From Petralouisia muris (lineage in GTDB: Bacteria; Bacillota; Clostridia; Lachnospirales; Lachnospiraceae), in contig NZ_SRYA01000001.1 in assembly GCF_004793545.1 (NCBI RefSeq), positions 62,001 to 126,000 of the forward strand: a stretch of DNA of 64,000 nt, written 5' to 3'. Below are positions 24,620-33,047 of the stretch, in pieces. A model generated the notes under the pieces. The model searched no databases. It was not told where the DNA came from and worked only from the letters and a program-made list of their open reading frames with translations. The number at the start of each line of letters is the position of its first letter. Within the stretch, counting starts at the first letter, position 1. A program made the position numbers and the translations under genes.

Positions 24620-26710
24620 CTAATACTCATTCCATAATTTCGGCCTGTGAAGCATAAGCCGCAAATCACACTGCAGGCACCGGCTGGCTTCACACTGTGC
24701 CTGTTCACAGGTCATGGACTCTTCCACAAGGGTGAAATCCTTTGCCCTTGCCGACGCCTCTGCCACTTCCGGCTCCACCCGCTCTAATCCTGCAAATCCA
24801 TCTGCCTGTCCCAGATAAGGAGAAGGTTCCTCTTCCTCTAAAAGCCGCTCGCTGATATCTCCGTCACCGCCCAGATACAGATCCATCTGCTGTGCCGCTT
24901 TCCGTCCGGCAGCTATCGCTTCAATTACCGATTTGGTTCCTGTCACAACGTCTCCTGCTGCAAACACGCCTTCCATGCTGGTATGTAACTGCCCGTCTGT
25001 CTGGATATAGGGGCCATGGGTCAGATCAAGCTCCATCTTGTCTGTGCCCTCCGGCTTCTGCCCCACGGCAAAAATTACCTGATCTGCAGCAATCACCTGA
25101 TTGCTGCCTTCCACTAATTCTGTCACTGCTTTTCGGTTCTCATCAAAATAGAACCTGGCAATCTTCTGAATTTCCACTCCTTCTGTCTTGTCCGTTCCAA
25201 GAATCCGAAGGAAAGAATAGGCTGCGTGAAGAATAATCCCTTCCTGCCGTCCTTCCTCGATTTCCTCCGGGGTGGCTGTCATCTGATCTTCCCTTTCCAG
25301 ACAGGCCATGTGAACTTCTTTTGCACCCAACCGAAGCGCTGTTCTGGCACAATCATAGGCCACATTTCCGCCGCCTAGCACCATCACTTTCTCTCCTACC
25401 GGAAGAGGCGTCCCTTTCCTGGCCTGCTTCAGGAACTCTGCATTGACATATACTCCAGGCAGATCATTCCCTTCTATGGGAAGTTTCGTTCCCTGGTGCG
25501 TCCCGATGGAAACCAGAGCCGCATCATAGCCCTGGGCCAAGAGTTCTTTCGGACTGTCTGCAGACACTCCTGTTTTCAGTTCAAAGCCTGCTTCCAGCAT
25601 CGTATTGATTTCCCGATCCAGCAGCTCATCCGGCAGCCGATATGCCGGAATGCCGTAACGGCACTGGCCTCCTGCCTTTTCATTTTTCTCAAACACTGTC
25701 ACTTCATGGCCCTTTTTTGCCAGATAATATGCGGCTGTCAATCCTGCAGGACCTGCGCCGATAACGGCTGCTTTCTTTCCTGTGGCTGCATCTTTCCGGA
25801 CATGCCGCTTCCATGCGCCGTTGTCATTTGCGGCAGCAGAACGTTTTAGCTTACAGATTGATATTGGGGCGTTCAGTTCTCCCCGCTTACATTCTCCTTC
25901 ACAGGCATGGGTACAGACGCTTCCAAGCGTCTCCGGGAACGGAACTTTCTCCCGCACCACCGCTGCTGCTTTTCCAAACTCCCCGTCTTTGACATAGCGG
26001 ACATACCTGGGAATATCAATATGGGCCGGACATGCGCTCCTGCAGGGTACGATATTTTCTGCGTAAGAACGCTCTTCTTTCATAATTTTCACCTGATCCA
26101 TAATAGAACCGGTGGGACAGACCTCAATACATGCGCCGCAAAACCGGCACCCTGCCTCCTTCAGAGACTTTCCGTCTGGAATCCCCGCCCGAACGCCTGC
26201 CGGAGTCCGGATATAATCCAGCACCTTTACCCCTCTTAGCTCCTGGCAGGCACGGATACATCTTCCGCAGCGCACACATCTGGTAAATAAATGAGAAACC
26301 AGCGGATTGCTGTCATCATTTGCCACACTTCTGGATTTCTTTCTCCACCCCTCTGCACTGACGCCCAAATACTGGTACATGGACTGCAATTCACATTTTC
26401 CATATTTGGGGCATCCGGTGCAATCTGCCGGATGGGTTGCAAGAATCAGTTCCATGGCCATCTTCCGCACCTTTGACGACTCCGGGCCATTTACCGTAAT
26501 CTCCATTCCATCTCTGACTTCTGTTTTACAGGCAGGCACGGCGCCTGGTTCCCCTGCAATTTCCACAGAGCACAACCGGCATCCGCCTTTTGCCTCCAAA
26601 TCCGGATGGCTGCACAGGTGGGGAATAAAAACGTCCCCCTGCAAGGCAGCATCCAGTATATTCTGTCCTTCCTTTGCTTCAATTACTTTTCCATCAATGG
26701 TAATTTTCAT
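24620..26710 (-). CDS. NuoG-N / GltD-like NAD(P)H oxidoreductase fusion
   Basis: A 696-residue multi-centre flavoprotein. Residues 1-80: [2Fe-2S] plant-type domain (Cys33, 44, 47, 61). Residues 85-115: NuoG-type [4Fe-4S] with His93, Cys97, Cys100, Cys106. Residues 140-200: two [4Fe-4S] motifs (Cys145-155 and 188-198). From about 220: GltD-like domain with an FAD motif (AVIGAGPAGLTAAYYLAKKG) and a second Rossmann motif (MVLGGGNVAYDCARTAL). C-terminus has CxxC. All ligands are present, so it looks functional. I start at MKITIDG (26710); MIAN lies too close to the Shine-Dalgarno. It likely oxidises NAD(P)H and feeds the neighbouring reductases. Confidence 0.88.
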   Translation of the reverse strand: MKITIDGKVIEAKEGQNILDAALQGDVFIPHLCSHPDLEAKGGCRLCSVEIAGEPGAVPACKTEVRDGMEITVNGPESSKVRKMAMELILATHPADCTGCPKYGKCELQSMYQYLGVSAEGWRKKSRSVANDDSNPLVSHLFTRCVRCGRCIRACQELRGVKVLDYIRTPAGVRAGIPDGKSLKEAGCRFCGACIEVCPTGSIMDQVKIMKEERSYAENIVPCRSACPAHIDIPRYVRYVKDGEFGKAAAVVREKVPFPETLGSVCTHACEGECKRGELNAPISICKLKRSAAANDNGAWKRHVRKDAATGKKAAVIGAGPAGLTAAYYLAKKGHEVTVFEKNEKAGGQCRYGIPAYRLPDELLDREINTMLEAGFELKTGVSADSPKELLAQGYDAALVSIGTHQGTKLPIEGNDLPGVYVNAEFLKQARKGTPLPVGEKVMVLGGGNVAYDCARTALRLGAKEVHMACLEREDQMTATPEEIEEGRQEGIILHAAYSFLRILGTDKTEGVEIQKIARFYFDENRKAVTELVEGSNQVIAADQVIFAVGQKPEGTDKMELDLTHGPYIQTDGQLHTSMEGVFAAGDVVTGTKSVIEAIAAGRKAAQQMDLYLGGDGDISERLLEEEEPSPYLGQADGFAGLERVEPEVAEASARAKDFTLVEESMTCEQAQCEASRCLQCDLRLMLHRPKLWNEY

Positions 26711-26766
26711 ATTAGCTATCATTCCTTAATATTCAAAATCATACTCTTTCTGTTGGATGCAATTCT

Positions 26767-28254
26767 TTAATATTCAAAATCATCCAGTTCTGCAGCTGCA
26801 TGTTCTCCTGCAATGCGCCCGCTGTTCAAACAAAAGCCCATTGTATTTCCGGACAGGATAAAGGGATAGCTGTCCCCGAAAATATTGCATGCGTCTGTTC
26901 CCACACAATACAGACCCGGAATTACTTTGGCGTCCTGGGTAAGGACCTGGGTCTTATGATTAATTTTCACGCCGCCTAAGGAACCATAGGCTCCTACGTT
27001 CTGCCTGCAGCAATAGAAAGGCGCTTTGGCAATTGGCTGCATATATCGCCTGTCTTTTTCGAATATCTCATCAAAGCCAGCTTCACACATCTCATTGTAT
27101 TCTTCAATCTGGGCCGTCAGTCCTTCCACATCGATTCCGGCTTTTTCTGCCAGTTCTTCAATGGTATCTGCCTGTACAATCGGTTCATAGCCTTCCGCCA
27201 AATCCCGTTCCCACTGTTCGTCAAAATGATCATACAGATCATGGGGATGTACATGGGAGACAATATCGGGACCTTTTTTCTTGTATTTTTTCAAAAGCTT
27301 ACTGTCAAAAATGGAAAATGCTATGCTTCCCGGCTGAGCTGTAATGGCGTTTCCGGTAAATGTTGTATTCCCAATCTGGTCCTCCGGCATAAACCGTTCT
27401 CCATTCCGGTTCACCCACAGGCAAGGCTGACGGAATGCTCCGTCCAGGATAAAATGATTCATGTTATCCGGAAGCTGATACATCAGTTCCATGCTGCAGG
27501 GCTCTTTTCCAGCTCCGGCTTCCCATGCCATTTTCAGTCCATCCCCCTTCATCCCCGGAATAGCAAAGTTAAAAATAGTTTTTCCAAACTCATAGCCTGT
27601 CTCTTCCTGAATCATCTTCGGGTTATCTCCAAATCCTCCCGTTGCGATAATTACGGAATTAGCCCTTGCCTCGATCTCTTCTCCCTCTTTTGTCTTTGCC
27701 AAAACGCCTACTGCTTTCCCTTCTTCCATAAGAATTTTGGAAACAGGAGTCTCAAACAGAAATTCCACACCCAGTTCCGTTGCATGCTCTGTCATTTTTT
27801 TTGTCATGGAAGTTGCTGCACGGGGACCGGGAACTCCGCCGCCTTCCGGCTTGCATACATGCCAGGTAAATTCTCCGTCGGAATATGCCCTGGTATCCTC
27901 CGGGGCGCTGAAAGCCCGCTGCACTCCAACAAATTCCACGCCCATATCCATCAGCCAGTCAATGGTATCCCCTGATTTAAAATAATAATCTCTCACCATA
28001 CGTGCATCCACACGGTAATGCGTGAAATACATATGTTTCCGGAACGCCTCTCCCGGCGTCAGGGAAATCATGTGCTCCCTCTGTATCCTGGAACCTATTC
28101 CCAAAGGTCCCATTCCCATATTGGCCGCTCCGCCTGTGGTGCTTGCTTTTTCAAAAGTCAATACCTGCGCTCCGTTTTCTGCTGCCGCAATACTTGCTGC
28201 AAGGCCGGATAACCCTGCTGCTACTACAATTACATCTGCTTTCATCTGTTTCAT
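26767..28254 (-). CDS. Fumarate-reductase-like FAD-dependent oxidoreductase
   Basis: A 495-residue soluble flavoprotein of the FAD_binding_2 family, which includes fumarate and urocanate reductases, 3-ketosteroid dehydrogenases and gut enone reductases. The FAD motif is VIVVAAGLSGLAAS, with Ala in place of the usual first Gly. The middle motif is SVIIATGGFGDN and the C-terminal FAD contact is GLYCVGTDACN then SGNTMGFCLNSGRIAGEHAA. No signal peptide and no FMN or haem domain, so it must take electrons from the adjacent Fe-S proteins. Start 28254 by GGAGG. Probable job: reduction of an activated C=C bond in the pathway substrate. Confidence 0.86.
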   Translation of the reverse strand: MKQMKADVIVVAAGLSGLAASIAAAENGAQVLTFEKASTTGGAANMGMGPLGIGSRIQREHMISLTPGEAFRKHMYFTHYRVDARMVRDYYFKSGDTIDWLMDMGVEFVGVQRAFSAPEDTRAYSDGEFTWHVCKPEGGGVPGPRAATSMTKKMTEHATELGVEFLFETPVSKILMEEGKAVGVLAKTKEGEEIEARANSVIIATGGFGDNPKMIQEETGYEFGKTIFNFAIPGMKGDGLKMAWEAGAGKEPCSMELMYQLPDNMNHFILDGAFRQPCLWVNRNGERFMPEDQIGNTTFTGNAITAQPGSIAFSIFDSKLLKKYKKKGPDIVSHVHPHDLYDHFDEQWERDLAEGYEPIVQADTIEELAEKAGIDVEGLTAQIEEYNEMCEAGFDEIFEKDRRYMQPIAKAPFYCCRQNVGAYGSLGGVKINHKTQVLTQDAKVIPGLYCVGTDACNIFGDSYPFILSGNTMGFCLNSGRIAGEHAAAELDDFEY

Positions 28255-28280
28255 CGCGATACCTCCTGTTTTCCCGGTCA

Positions 28281-29225
28281 TTAAATTGCCTGGAACTGTT
28301 TCTCTTTATATTTCTCCAGCTTTTCCTGTACAATCTTACGATTTTCAGGATTGGCGTAGAATCCGCCCTGGGTATGTGCAATCTCCTCTAAATGCTTTGC
28401 GCGCCCTTCTACGGTAGTCCTGTCTTTTAGCAGGCCGTCCTTCTGGATGACAAACTTCCATTTTCCTTCCTCTGTCTGTTCCAGTGTTCCCCCTGCGCCG
28501 CATACCTGGCATTCAATCGGATAGTAAAGCCCGTCCCATTGTTTTTCTCCTAACGCCAGCGCATTAGAGTGGCAATTAGGGCACCAGCCCATATCTTCAT
28601 CTCCCAGCCACTTCCGATCTTTAACCGGAGTATTGACTGCTGCCATAATATGCTCCCCCAGCTGCCTTGCCCGGGCAATCAGCCCAGCATCCAACAGGCA
28701 TTGGGCCAGACCTGGCACTCTGGCAGCCAGAATCATATCAACCACTTTCATGTCTGTGGTAAACATGGTCGCCTGCAGGCCCTCCAACGCCATAGACTGC
28801 CAGGAACGGGTAGAACCGCCCACTGCAATCAGCCCGGCCACTCTGTCCTTATGCTCAATGGCGCCGATTGTCTCCAAAAACGCCGTCTCATAGCTTAAAC
28901 TCCGATGGGCAAAGGTGAGATACGCGCTTGCCGGCATCAAATCGTAAGTGGGAACAGAAAAAATGACAGCATCCTGTGCCAGCATAACGTCCATGATTTT
29001 TTTCTTATCGTCTTTCTCATCCAGGACACATCCCGTACTTTTTCCCTGAGACATTCCCATGGTACAGGAGGTGCACCCGGTACAGTCCAGGATGTTGTAG
29101 TCCTTCAAATTAATCATAGTAACTTCAGCGCCTGCTTCTTCACAGTACATCAGCGCTTCTTTCAGCAGTATCTCACTGTTGCTGTTCTTTCTGCCTGCTG
29201 CGATTCCCATTACTTTTACTGACAT
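28281..29225 (-). CDS. Iron-sulfur flavoprotein (NADPH-dependent FMN reductase fold) with zinc ribbon
   Basis: A 314-residue flavodoxin-like protein. MSVKVMGIAAGRKNSNSEIL is the FMN phosphate loop, and the compact cysteine motif Cys48-x2-Cys51-x2-Cys54-x11-Cys66 matches iron-sulfur flavoproteins, which bind [4Fe-4S]. An uncommon extra C-terminal zinc ribbon (CPNC and CQVC, about residues 215-245) follows. First gene of the redox operon and 26 bases upstream of the FAD reductase start, so the two are cotranscribed. Likely an electron carrier or a one-electron/two-electron switch. Confidence 0.85.
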   Translation of the reverse strand: MSVKVMGIAAGRKNSNSEILLKEALMYCEEAGAEVTMINLKDYNILDCTGCTSCTMGMSQGKSTGCVLDEKDDKKKIMDVMLAQDAVIFSVPTYDLMPASAYLTFAHRSLSYETAFLETIGAIEHKDRVAGLIAVGGSTRSWQSMALEGLQATMFTTDMKVVDMILAARVPGLAQCLLDAGLIARARQLGEHIMAAVNTPVKDRKWLGDEDMGWCPNCHSNALALGEKQWDGLYYPIECQVCGAGGTLEQTEEGKWKFVIQKDGLLKDRTTVEGRAKHLEEIAHTQGGFYANPENRKIVQEKLEKYKEKQFQAI

Positions 29226-29345
29226 ATTAATTCTCCTTTTTGCTTATCTTTCTTTGGCTAATCTATCTATTTATAATTATATTGGATTGTCTATTTTTTA
29301 ACATCGTGTGCCATCCCCAAATTTAATGGAAATCTTTTTTTCATT

Positions 29346-29361
29346 TTGTGTCGGCGCACAA
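29346..29361. promoter_or_regulatory. Candidate operator upstream of the redox operon
   Basis: TTGTGTCGGCGCACAA is a perfect 5+5 palindrome with a 6-base centre, 121 bases upstream of the first redox gene start. A related site lies at 22376-22391 in front of the thiolase operon. A TATAAT (29278-29283 region, minus strand) lies between this site and the gene, without a good -35. Confidence 0.55.
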
Positions 29362-29408
29362 ACTATCCAGAAGGCCTGCAACAACGGAAGGCCTAATGAA
29401 AAACTAAA

Positions 29409-29494
29409 AAAAGAAAAGGGGCTGCCGGAATATGACTGGCTTCCCACAACATATGGTTGTTAGAATTTCATTTTCCGGCAATCCCTTTTCTTTT
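29409..29494 (-). terminator. Terminator of ylmC
   Basis: A 22-base inverted repeat (29409-29430 with 29473-29494, two mismatches) enclosing a smaller hairpin is followed by T residues on the minus strand. It closes the ylmC transcript. The 276-base gap 29226-29501 otherwise holds only the redox operon promoter region. Confidence 0.85.
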
Positions 29495-29501
29495 CCAAAG
29501 A

Positions 29502-29750
29502 TTATTTCGGCGGCTTCGGCTCGGGTACTTCCACCAAAATAATGTCCGGTCCGATTTTTACCACCTGGTTCCAGGGAATCACAAGCTCGCTTTCCCTTCC
29601 AAACAGCCCCCAGAACCTTCCGCAACCTGGAATAATCAACGCCAGAATGCATCCGTTGCAGGGATCAATGTCCAAATCCACCACAAATCCCAGGCACTTA
29701 CAGTTACAGACATTGATGACTTCTTTTTCTTTTAAATCACATAAACGCAT
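29502..29750 (-). CDS. ylmC: YlmC/YmxH family PRC-barrel sporulation protein
   Basis: An 82-residue PRC-barrel protein starting MRLCDLKEKEVINVCNCK, typical of the YlmC/YmxH family of endospore formers, whose exact role is unknown. ELVIPWNQVVKIGPDIILV is the conserved C-terminal half. Its ribosome site (AGGGGG) lies inside a perfect 12-bp hairpin directly before the ATG, suggesting translational control. It follows the glycerol gene set but has no evident link to it. Confidence 0.92.
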   Translation of the reverse strand: MRLCDLKEKEVINVCNCKCLGFVVDLDIDPCNGCILALIIPGCGRFWGLFGRESELVIPWNQVVKIGPDIILVEVPEPKPPK

Positions 29751-29751
29751 A

Positions 29752-29788
29752 ATATCCCCCTGCTTTATTCTATGCCGCAGGGGGATAT
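29752..29788 (-). promoter_or_regulatory. Hairpin masking the ylmC Shine-Dalgarno
   Basis: ATATCCCCCTGC (29777-29788) and GCAGGGGGATAT (29752-29763) form a perfect 12-bp stem with a 13-base loop. The 3' arm contains the AGGGGG ribosome site and ends two bases before the start codon. There is no T-run, so translational rather than transcriptional control is favoured. Confidence 0.75.
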
Positions 29789-29820
29789 ATGTGCAATTAT
29801 ATATGAAATTTAGGATAGGC

Positions 29821-30180
29821 TTACAATACGTTTTTGGTAGCGATAATATCTACCCCGGTGCCTGCCACGTCAGAAATAATCACATCCCCGATATGTACCG
29901 GCGCCTGAACCTTTACTCCCTTTAAGTCCTTCATAATGTCGAAGATTTTTCCCTTCGGAATATCTTCTTTGGTTTTTACAGATACCGCTGCAAGGCTTCC
30001 GCCCTCTACGATAACAGAACTTGTCACAATTCTGGTGGGATTGGTTACTTCTTTTCTGGCATATACGTCACCGCGCTTGCAGGTATTTCCGCTTACGCTT
30101 ACTACCTCGCCATTGTTCATTTCTACCTTCAGCGGACATCCCATGGGGCATCCGATACAAATTAATTCTCTTGTTTCCAT
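29821..30180 (-). CDS. DUF1667 protein
   Basis: A 119-residue protein with an N-terminal cysteine pattern Cys8-x2-Cys11-x3-Cys15-x18-Cys34, like the [4Fe-4S] region of molybdopterin oxidoreductases. In Firmicutes, DUF1667 genes sit next to GlpA/GlpB-like flavoproteins. Start METRELICIGC (30180) by GGAGG; four bases past the previous stop. Probably the Fe-S subunit of an anaerobic glycerol-3-phosphate dehydrogenase complex, which is an inference from context. Confidence 0.86.
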   Translation of the reverse strand: METRELICIGCPMGCPLKVEMNNGEVVSVSGNTCKRGDVYARKEVTNPTRIVTSSVIVEGGSLAAVSVKTKEDIPKGKIFDIMKDLKGVKVQAPVHIGDVIISDVAGTGVDIIATKNVL

Positions 30181-30184
30181 AGAT

Positions 30185-31456
30185 TTATGCCTCCTCAATT
30201 TTTACAGTGATCTGGGACAGATTTGAAAATGCAGCCAGTTCTTCTTTCTTTAATACCACTTCTTCCATTTCTCCCGGAGCTACCACCGGACGTTTTTTGT
30301 GAATAATGCGTTCATCATTCAGATATACGGATACATAGCAGTTCTTGTATACATCGCCTACACGGAAACGAACGGTATGCTTTTCATCCATTCTGTCCGG
30401 ATTAATGGTCTTAGGCACAGTGTAACGGGCTCCCTCCACTGCAACAATTGGAACATCCTTTGCACTGGATTCTTTATGCTTTGCGCCGTTTAATACATAT
30501 TCTGCAGCATGTTTTCCGGCAGCGGACGCTTCCTCAGAAACGAAATCCACCAAATCATGTACGTGAAGCACGTTGCCGCATGCAAATACTCCTTCCACGT
30601 TAGTTTCCAGGCATTCATTCACCAACGGGCCTGAGGTCACAGGGCTCATCTCAACGCCCAGGCTTCTGGATAATTCATTTTCAGGAATCAGGCCGCAGGA
30701 TAACAACAGCGTATCGCAGGTATAACGTTCTTCCGTGCCAGGTATCGGCCTTCTGTCCGGGCCTACTTCTGCAATGGTGATCGCCTCCACTCTTTCTTTT
30801 CCTTCAATATCAACAACGGTATGGCTTAATTTCAGAGGAATTCCGTAGTCATCCAGACACTGTACAATATTTCTCTTTAATCCGCCGGAATAGGGCATTA
30901 ACTCTGCCACCACTTTTACTTTTGCGCCTTCTAATGTCATTCTTCTTGCCATAATCAATCCGATATCGCCGGAACCCAGGATTACAACTTCACGCCCCGG
31001 CATATAGCCTTCCATGTTCACCAGACGCTGTGCCGTGCCTGCAGAATAAATACCGGCCGGGCGGTATCCGGGAATATTCAATGCGCCTCTGGAACGCTCC
31101 CTGCACCCCATGGCAAGAACGATTGCTTTCGCCTGAATCTCAAACATTCCTTCTTCCCGGTTCATTGCCGTTACCACTTTATTGTTGGCAATGTCCATAA
31201 CCATGGTGTTCAGCTTGTATTCAATCTTTTCTTCTTCTAACTGTTCGATAAATCTTCCGGCGTATTCCGGCCCAGTCAGCTCTTCCTTAAATGTGTGAAG
31301 TCCAAATCCATTATGAATGCACTGATTCAGGATACCGCCCAGTTCTTTATCCCTTTCCAAAACCAAAATAGATTCTACTCCGTTTCTTTTTGCTGATACG
31401 GCTGCTGCAAGTCCTGCAGGGCCGCCGCCTACTATTACGATATCATAATTTAACAT
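30185..31456 (-). CDS. GlpB-like FAD/NAD(P)-dependent oxidoreductase
   Basis: A 423-residue flavoprotein. DIVIVGGGPAGLAAAVSAKR is the FAD site; VVILGSGDIGLIMARRMTLEG is the second Rossmann motif; VEGVFACGNVLHVHDLVDF is the C-terminal FAD contact. It lies 27 bases after the GlpA-like gene, and DUF1667 follows. It probably passes electrons from glycerol 3-phosphate oxidation to NAD or another acceptor. Start MLNYDIVIVGG (31456) by GGAGGGAAAGAAC. Confidence 0.9.
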   Translation of the reverse strand: MLNYDIVIVGGGPAGLAAAVSAKRNGVESILVLERDKELGGILNQCIHNGFGLHTFKEELTGPEYAGRFIEQLEEEKIEYKLNTMVMDIANNKVVTAMNREEGMFEIQAKAIVLAMGCRERSRGALNIPGYRPAGIYSAGTAQRLVNMEGYMPGREVVILGSGDIGLIMARRMTLEGAKVKVVAELMPYSGGLKRNIVQCLDDYGIPLKLSHTVVDIEGKERVEAITIAEVGPDRRPIPGTEERYTCDTLLLSCGLIPENELSRSLGVEMSPVTSGPLVNECLETNVEGVFACGNVLHVHDLVDFVSEEASAAGKHAAEYVLNGAKHKESSAKDVPIVAVEGARYTVPKTINPDRMDEKHTVRFRVGDVYKNCYVSVYLNDERIIHKKRPVVAPGEMEEVVLKKEELAAFSNLSQITVKIEEA

Positions 31457-31483
31457 GTTCTTTCCCTCCTGCTTTGCAGCCAA

Positions 31484-32929
31484 CTATATTCTATCTTTAT
31501 TAATTCCCACAATGATCTTGGAGTTTCCGCCTGCTTTGGTGATTTCTGCCGGATCTACTCCGCGCTCCCTTGCAAGAATTTCGATGGTTCTCGGAGAACA
31601 GAACCCTGACTGGCAGCGTCCCATTCCAGCTCTGGTGCGGCGTTTTACGCCATCTAAGGATTTCGCGCCCAGAGGCCGTTTGATTGCGTCAATAATTTCG
31701 CCTTCGGTAATCATCTCGCATCTGCAGATAATGTTTCCGTAAGCGGGATTTTCTTTGATCAAAGCTGCGCGCTCTTCGTTGCTTAATGTTTTGGGATCTA
31801 AGATACCCTTTCTGGACCCGTTGAAGCTGGGGTTCTCTTCCGCATTTGTCAGATCTTTGACAATTTCTGCCACCATTTTTCCAATTGCCGGGGCACTGGT
31901 TAATCCTGGGGATTCAATGCCTGCACAGTCAATGAAGCCTTTTGCGTCTTCTAACTCGCCGATATAGAATTCATGGCCGTCTTCATGGGCGCGCAGACCT
32001 GCAAAGGAGGTGATCACCTGTCGGATGGGAAGGCCTTTTACCGTGGTTCCTGCTTTATTGATCAATTCATCAATACCTTCCTGTGTGGTATTGGTTCCTT
32101 CTTTATTTTCAATATCAATTGCGGTAGGCCCTACCAAAGTATTTCCATGAACGGTAGGAGATACCAGAACGCCTTTTCCGAACTTGCTGGGAAGCTGGAA
32201 AATTGTATGTGTTACAAACCCTTCGGTGGAACGGTCTAACAGGCAGTAATCTCCGCGTCTTGGCGTGATGTGAAGCTTCTTATCACTTACCATATTGTGG
32301 AATTTGTCTGCATAAACGCCTGCTGCGTTTACAACATATCTGGTCTCAATTTCACCCTGATTTGTCTTTACCACCCAGTTGTCGCCCTTTTTCTCTAAAC
32401 CTGTCACTTCTGTGTCAAACTTAAACTCTACGCCGTTGGTCGCCGCATTTTCAGCAAAAGCGATGTTCATTCCAAAAGGACATACAATGCCTCCGGTGGG
32501 TGCATACAACGCTGCAACTGCTTCGTCAGAGATGTTGGGCTCTAATTTTACCAGCTCGTCCCTGTCAATGATACGAAGATCTTTTACGCCGTTCTTTACG
32601 CCTCTGTCATAGAGTTCCTGAAGATTGGGCTTTTCTTCTTCATGCAGGCATACCACCAGGGAACCGTTGTTCTTATAGTGGAAATCAAGTTCTTTGGACA
32701 ACTCCTCCATCATCTGATTACCTTCCACATTCAATTTTGCCATCAAAGATCCGGCCGCTGCGTCAAACCCGGCATGGACGATTGCGCTGTTTGCCTTGGA
32801 TGTTCCGCAGCATACGTCTTCTTCTTTCTCCACTACGCAGACATTCAGCTTATATCTGGAAAGCTCCCTTGCGGAAGCGCTTCCTGATACGCCTGCACCA
32901 ATAATTACTACATCATACATATTGTTCAC
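31484..32929 (-). CDS. Glycerol-3-phosphate dehydrogenase-like FAD oxidoreductase (GlpA type)
   Basis: A 481-residue protein with a DAO fold (MYDVVIIGAGVSGSASAREL) and a C-terminal BFD-like [2Fe-2S] domain (CRCEMITEGEI and GMGRCQSGFCSPR). This layout is that of anaerobic GlpA-like dehydrogenases. With GlpB-like and DUF1667 proteins and upstream glpF/glpK it should oxidise glycerol 3-phosphate to dihydroxyacetone phosphate. L-2-hydroxyglutarate oxidase (LhgO) shares the fold but not this context. A hairpin in the 118-base gap to glpF may limit read-through. Confidence 0.9.
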   Translation of the reverse strand: MNNMYDVVIIGAGVSGSASARELSRYKLNVCVVEKEEDVCCGTSKANSAIVHAGFDAAAGSLMAKLNVEGNQMMEELSKELDFHYKNNGSLVVCLHEEEKPNLQELYDRGVKNGVKDLRIIDRDELVKLEPNISDEAVAALYAPTGGIVCPFGMNIAFAENAATNGVEFKFDTEVTGLEKKGDNWVVKTNQGEIETRYVVNAAGVYADKFHNMVSDKKLHITPRRGDYCLLDRSTEGFVTHTIFQLPSKFGKGVLVSPTVHGNTLVGPTAIDIENKEGTNTTQEGIDELINKAGTTVKGLPIRQVITSFAGLRAHEDGHEFYIGELEDAKGFIDCAGIESPGLTSAPAIGKMVAEIVKDLTNAEENPSFNGSRKGILDPKTLSNEERAALIKENPAYGNIICRCEMITEGEIIDAIKRPLGAKSLDGVKRRTRAGMGRCQSGFCSPRTIEILARERGVDPAEITKAGGNSKIIVGINKDRI

Positions 32930-32959
32930 CTTTCCTTTTCTATTTTCTGTTATACAAAA

Positions 32960-33001
32960 GGCAACAATTACACTCCCCGCTTGGGGAATGTAATCATTGC
33001 C
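32960..33001 (-). terminator. Hairpin between glpF and the GlpA-like gene
   Basis: A 19-bp stem with two G-U pairs and a 4-base loop (32960-32978 with 32983-33001) is followed on the minus strand by only four T residues. It may be a partial terminator lowering expression of the dehydrogenase genes relative to glpKF. Confidence 0.65.
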
Positions 33002-33047
33002 TCTCTGTTATCTCCGCAATGTCATATCTCTCAACATCGAACTGCTT

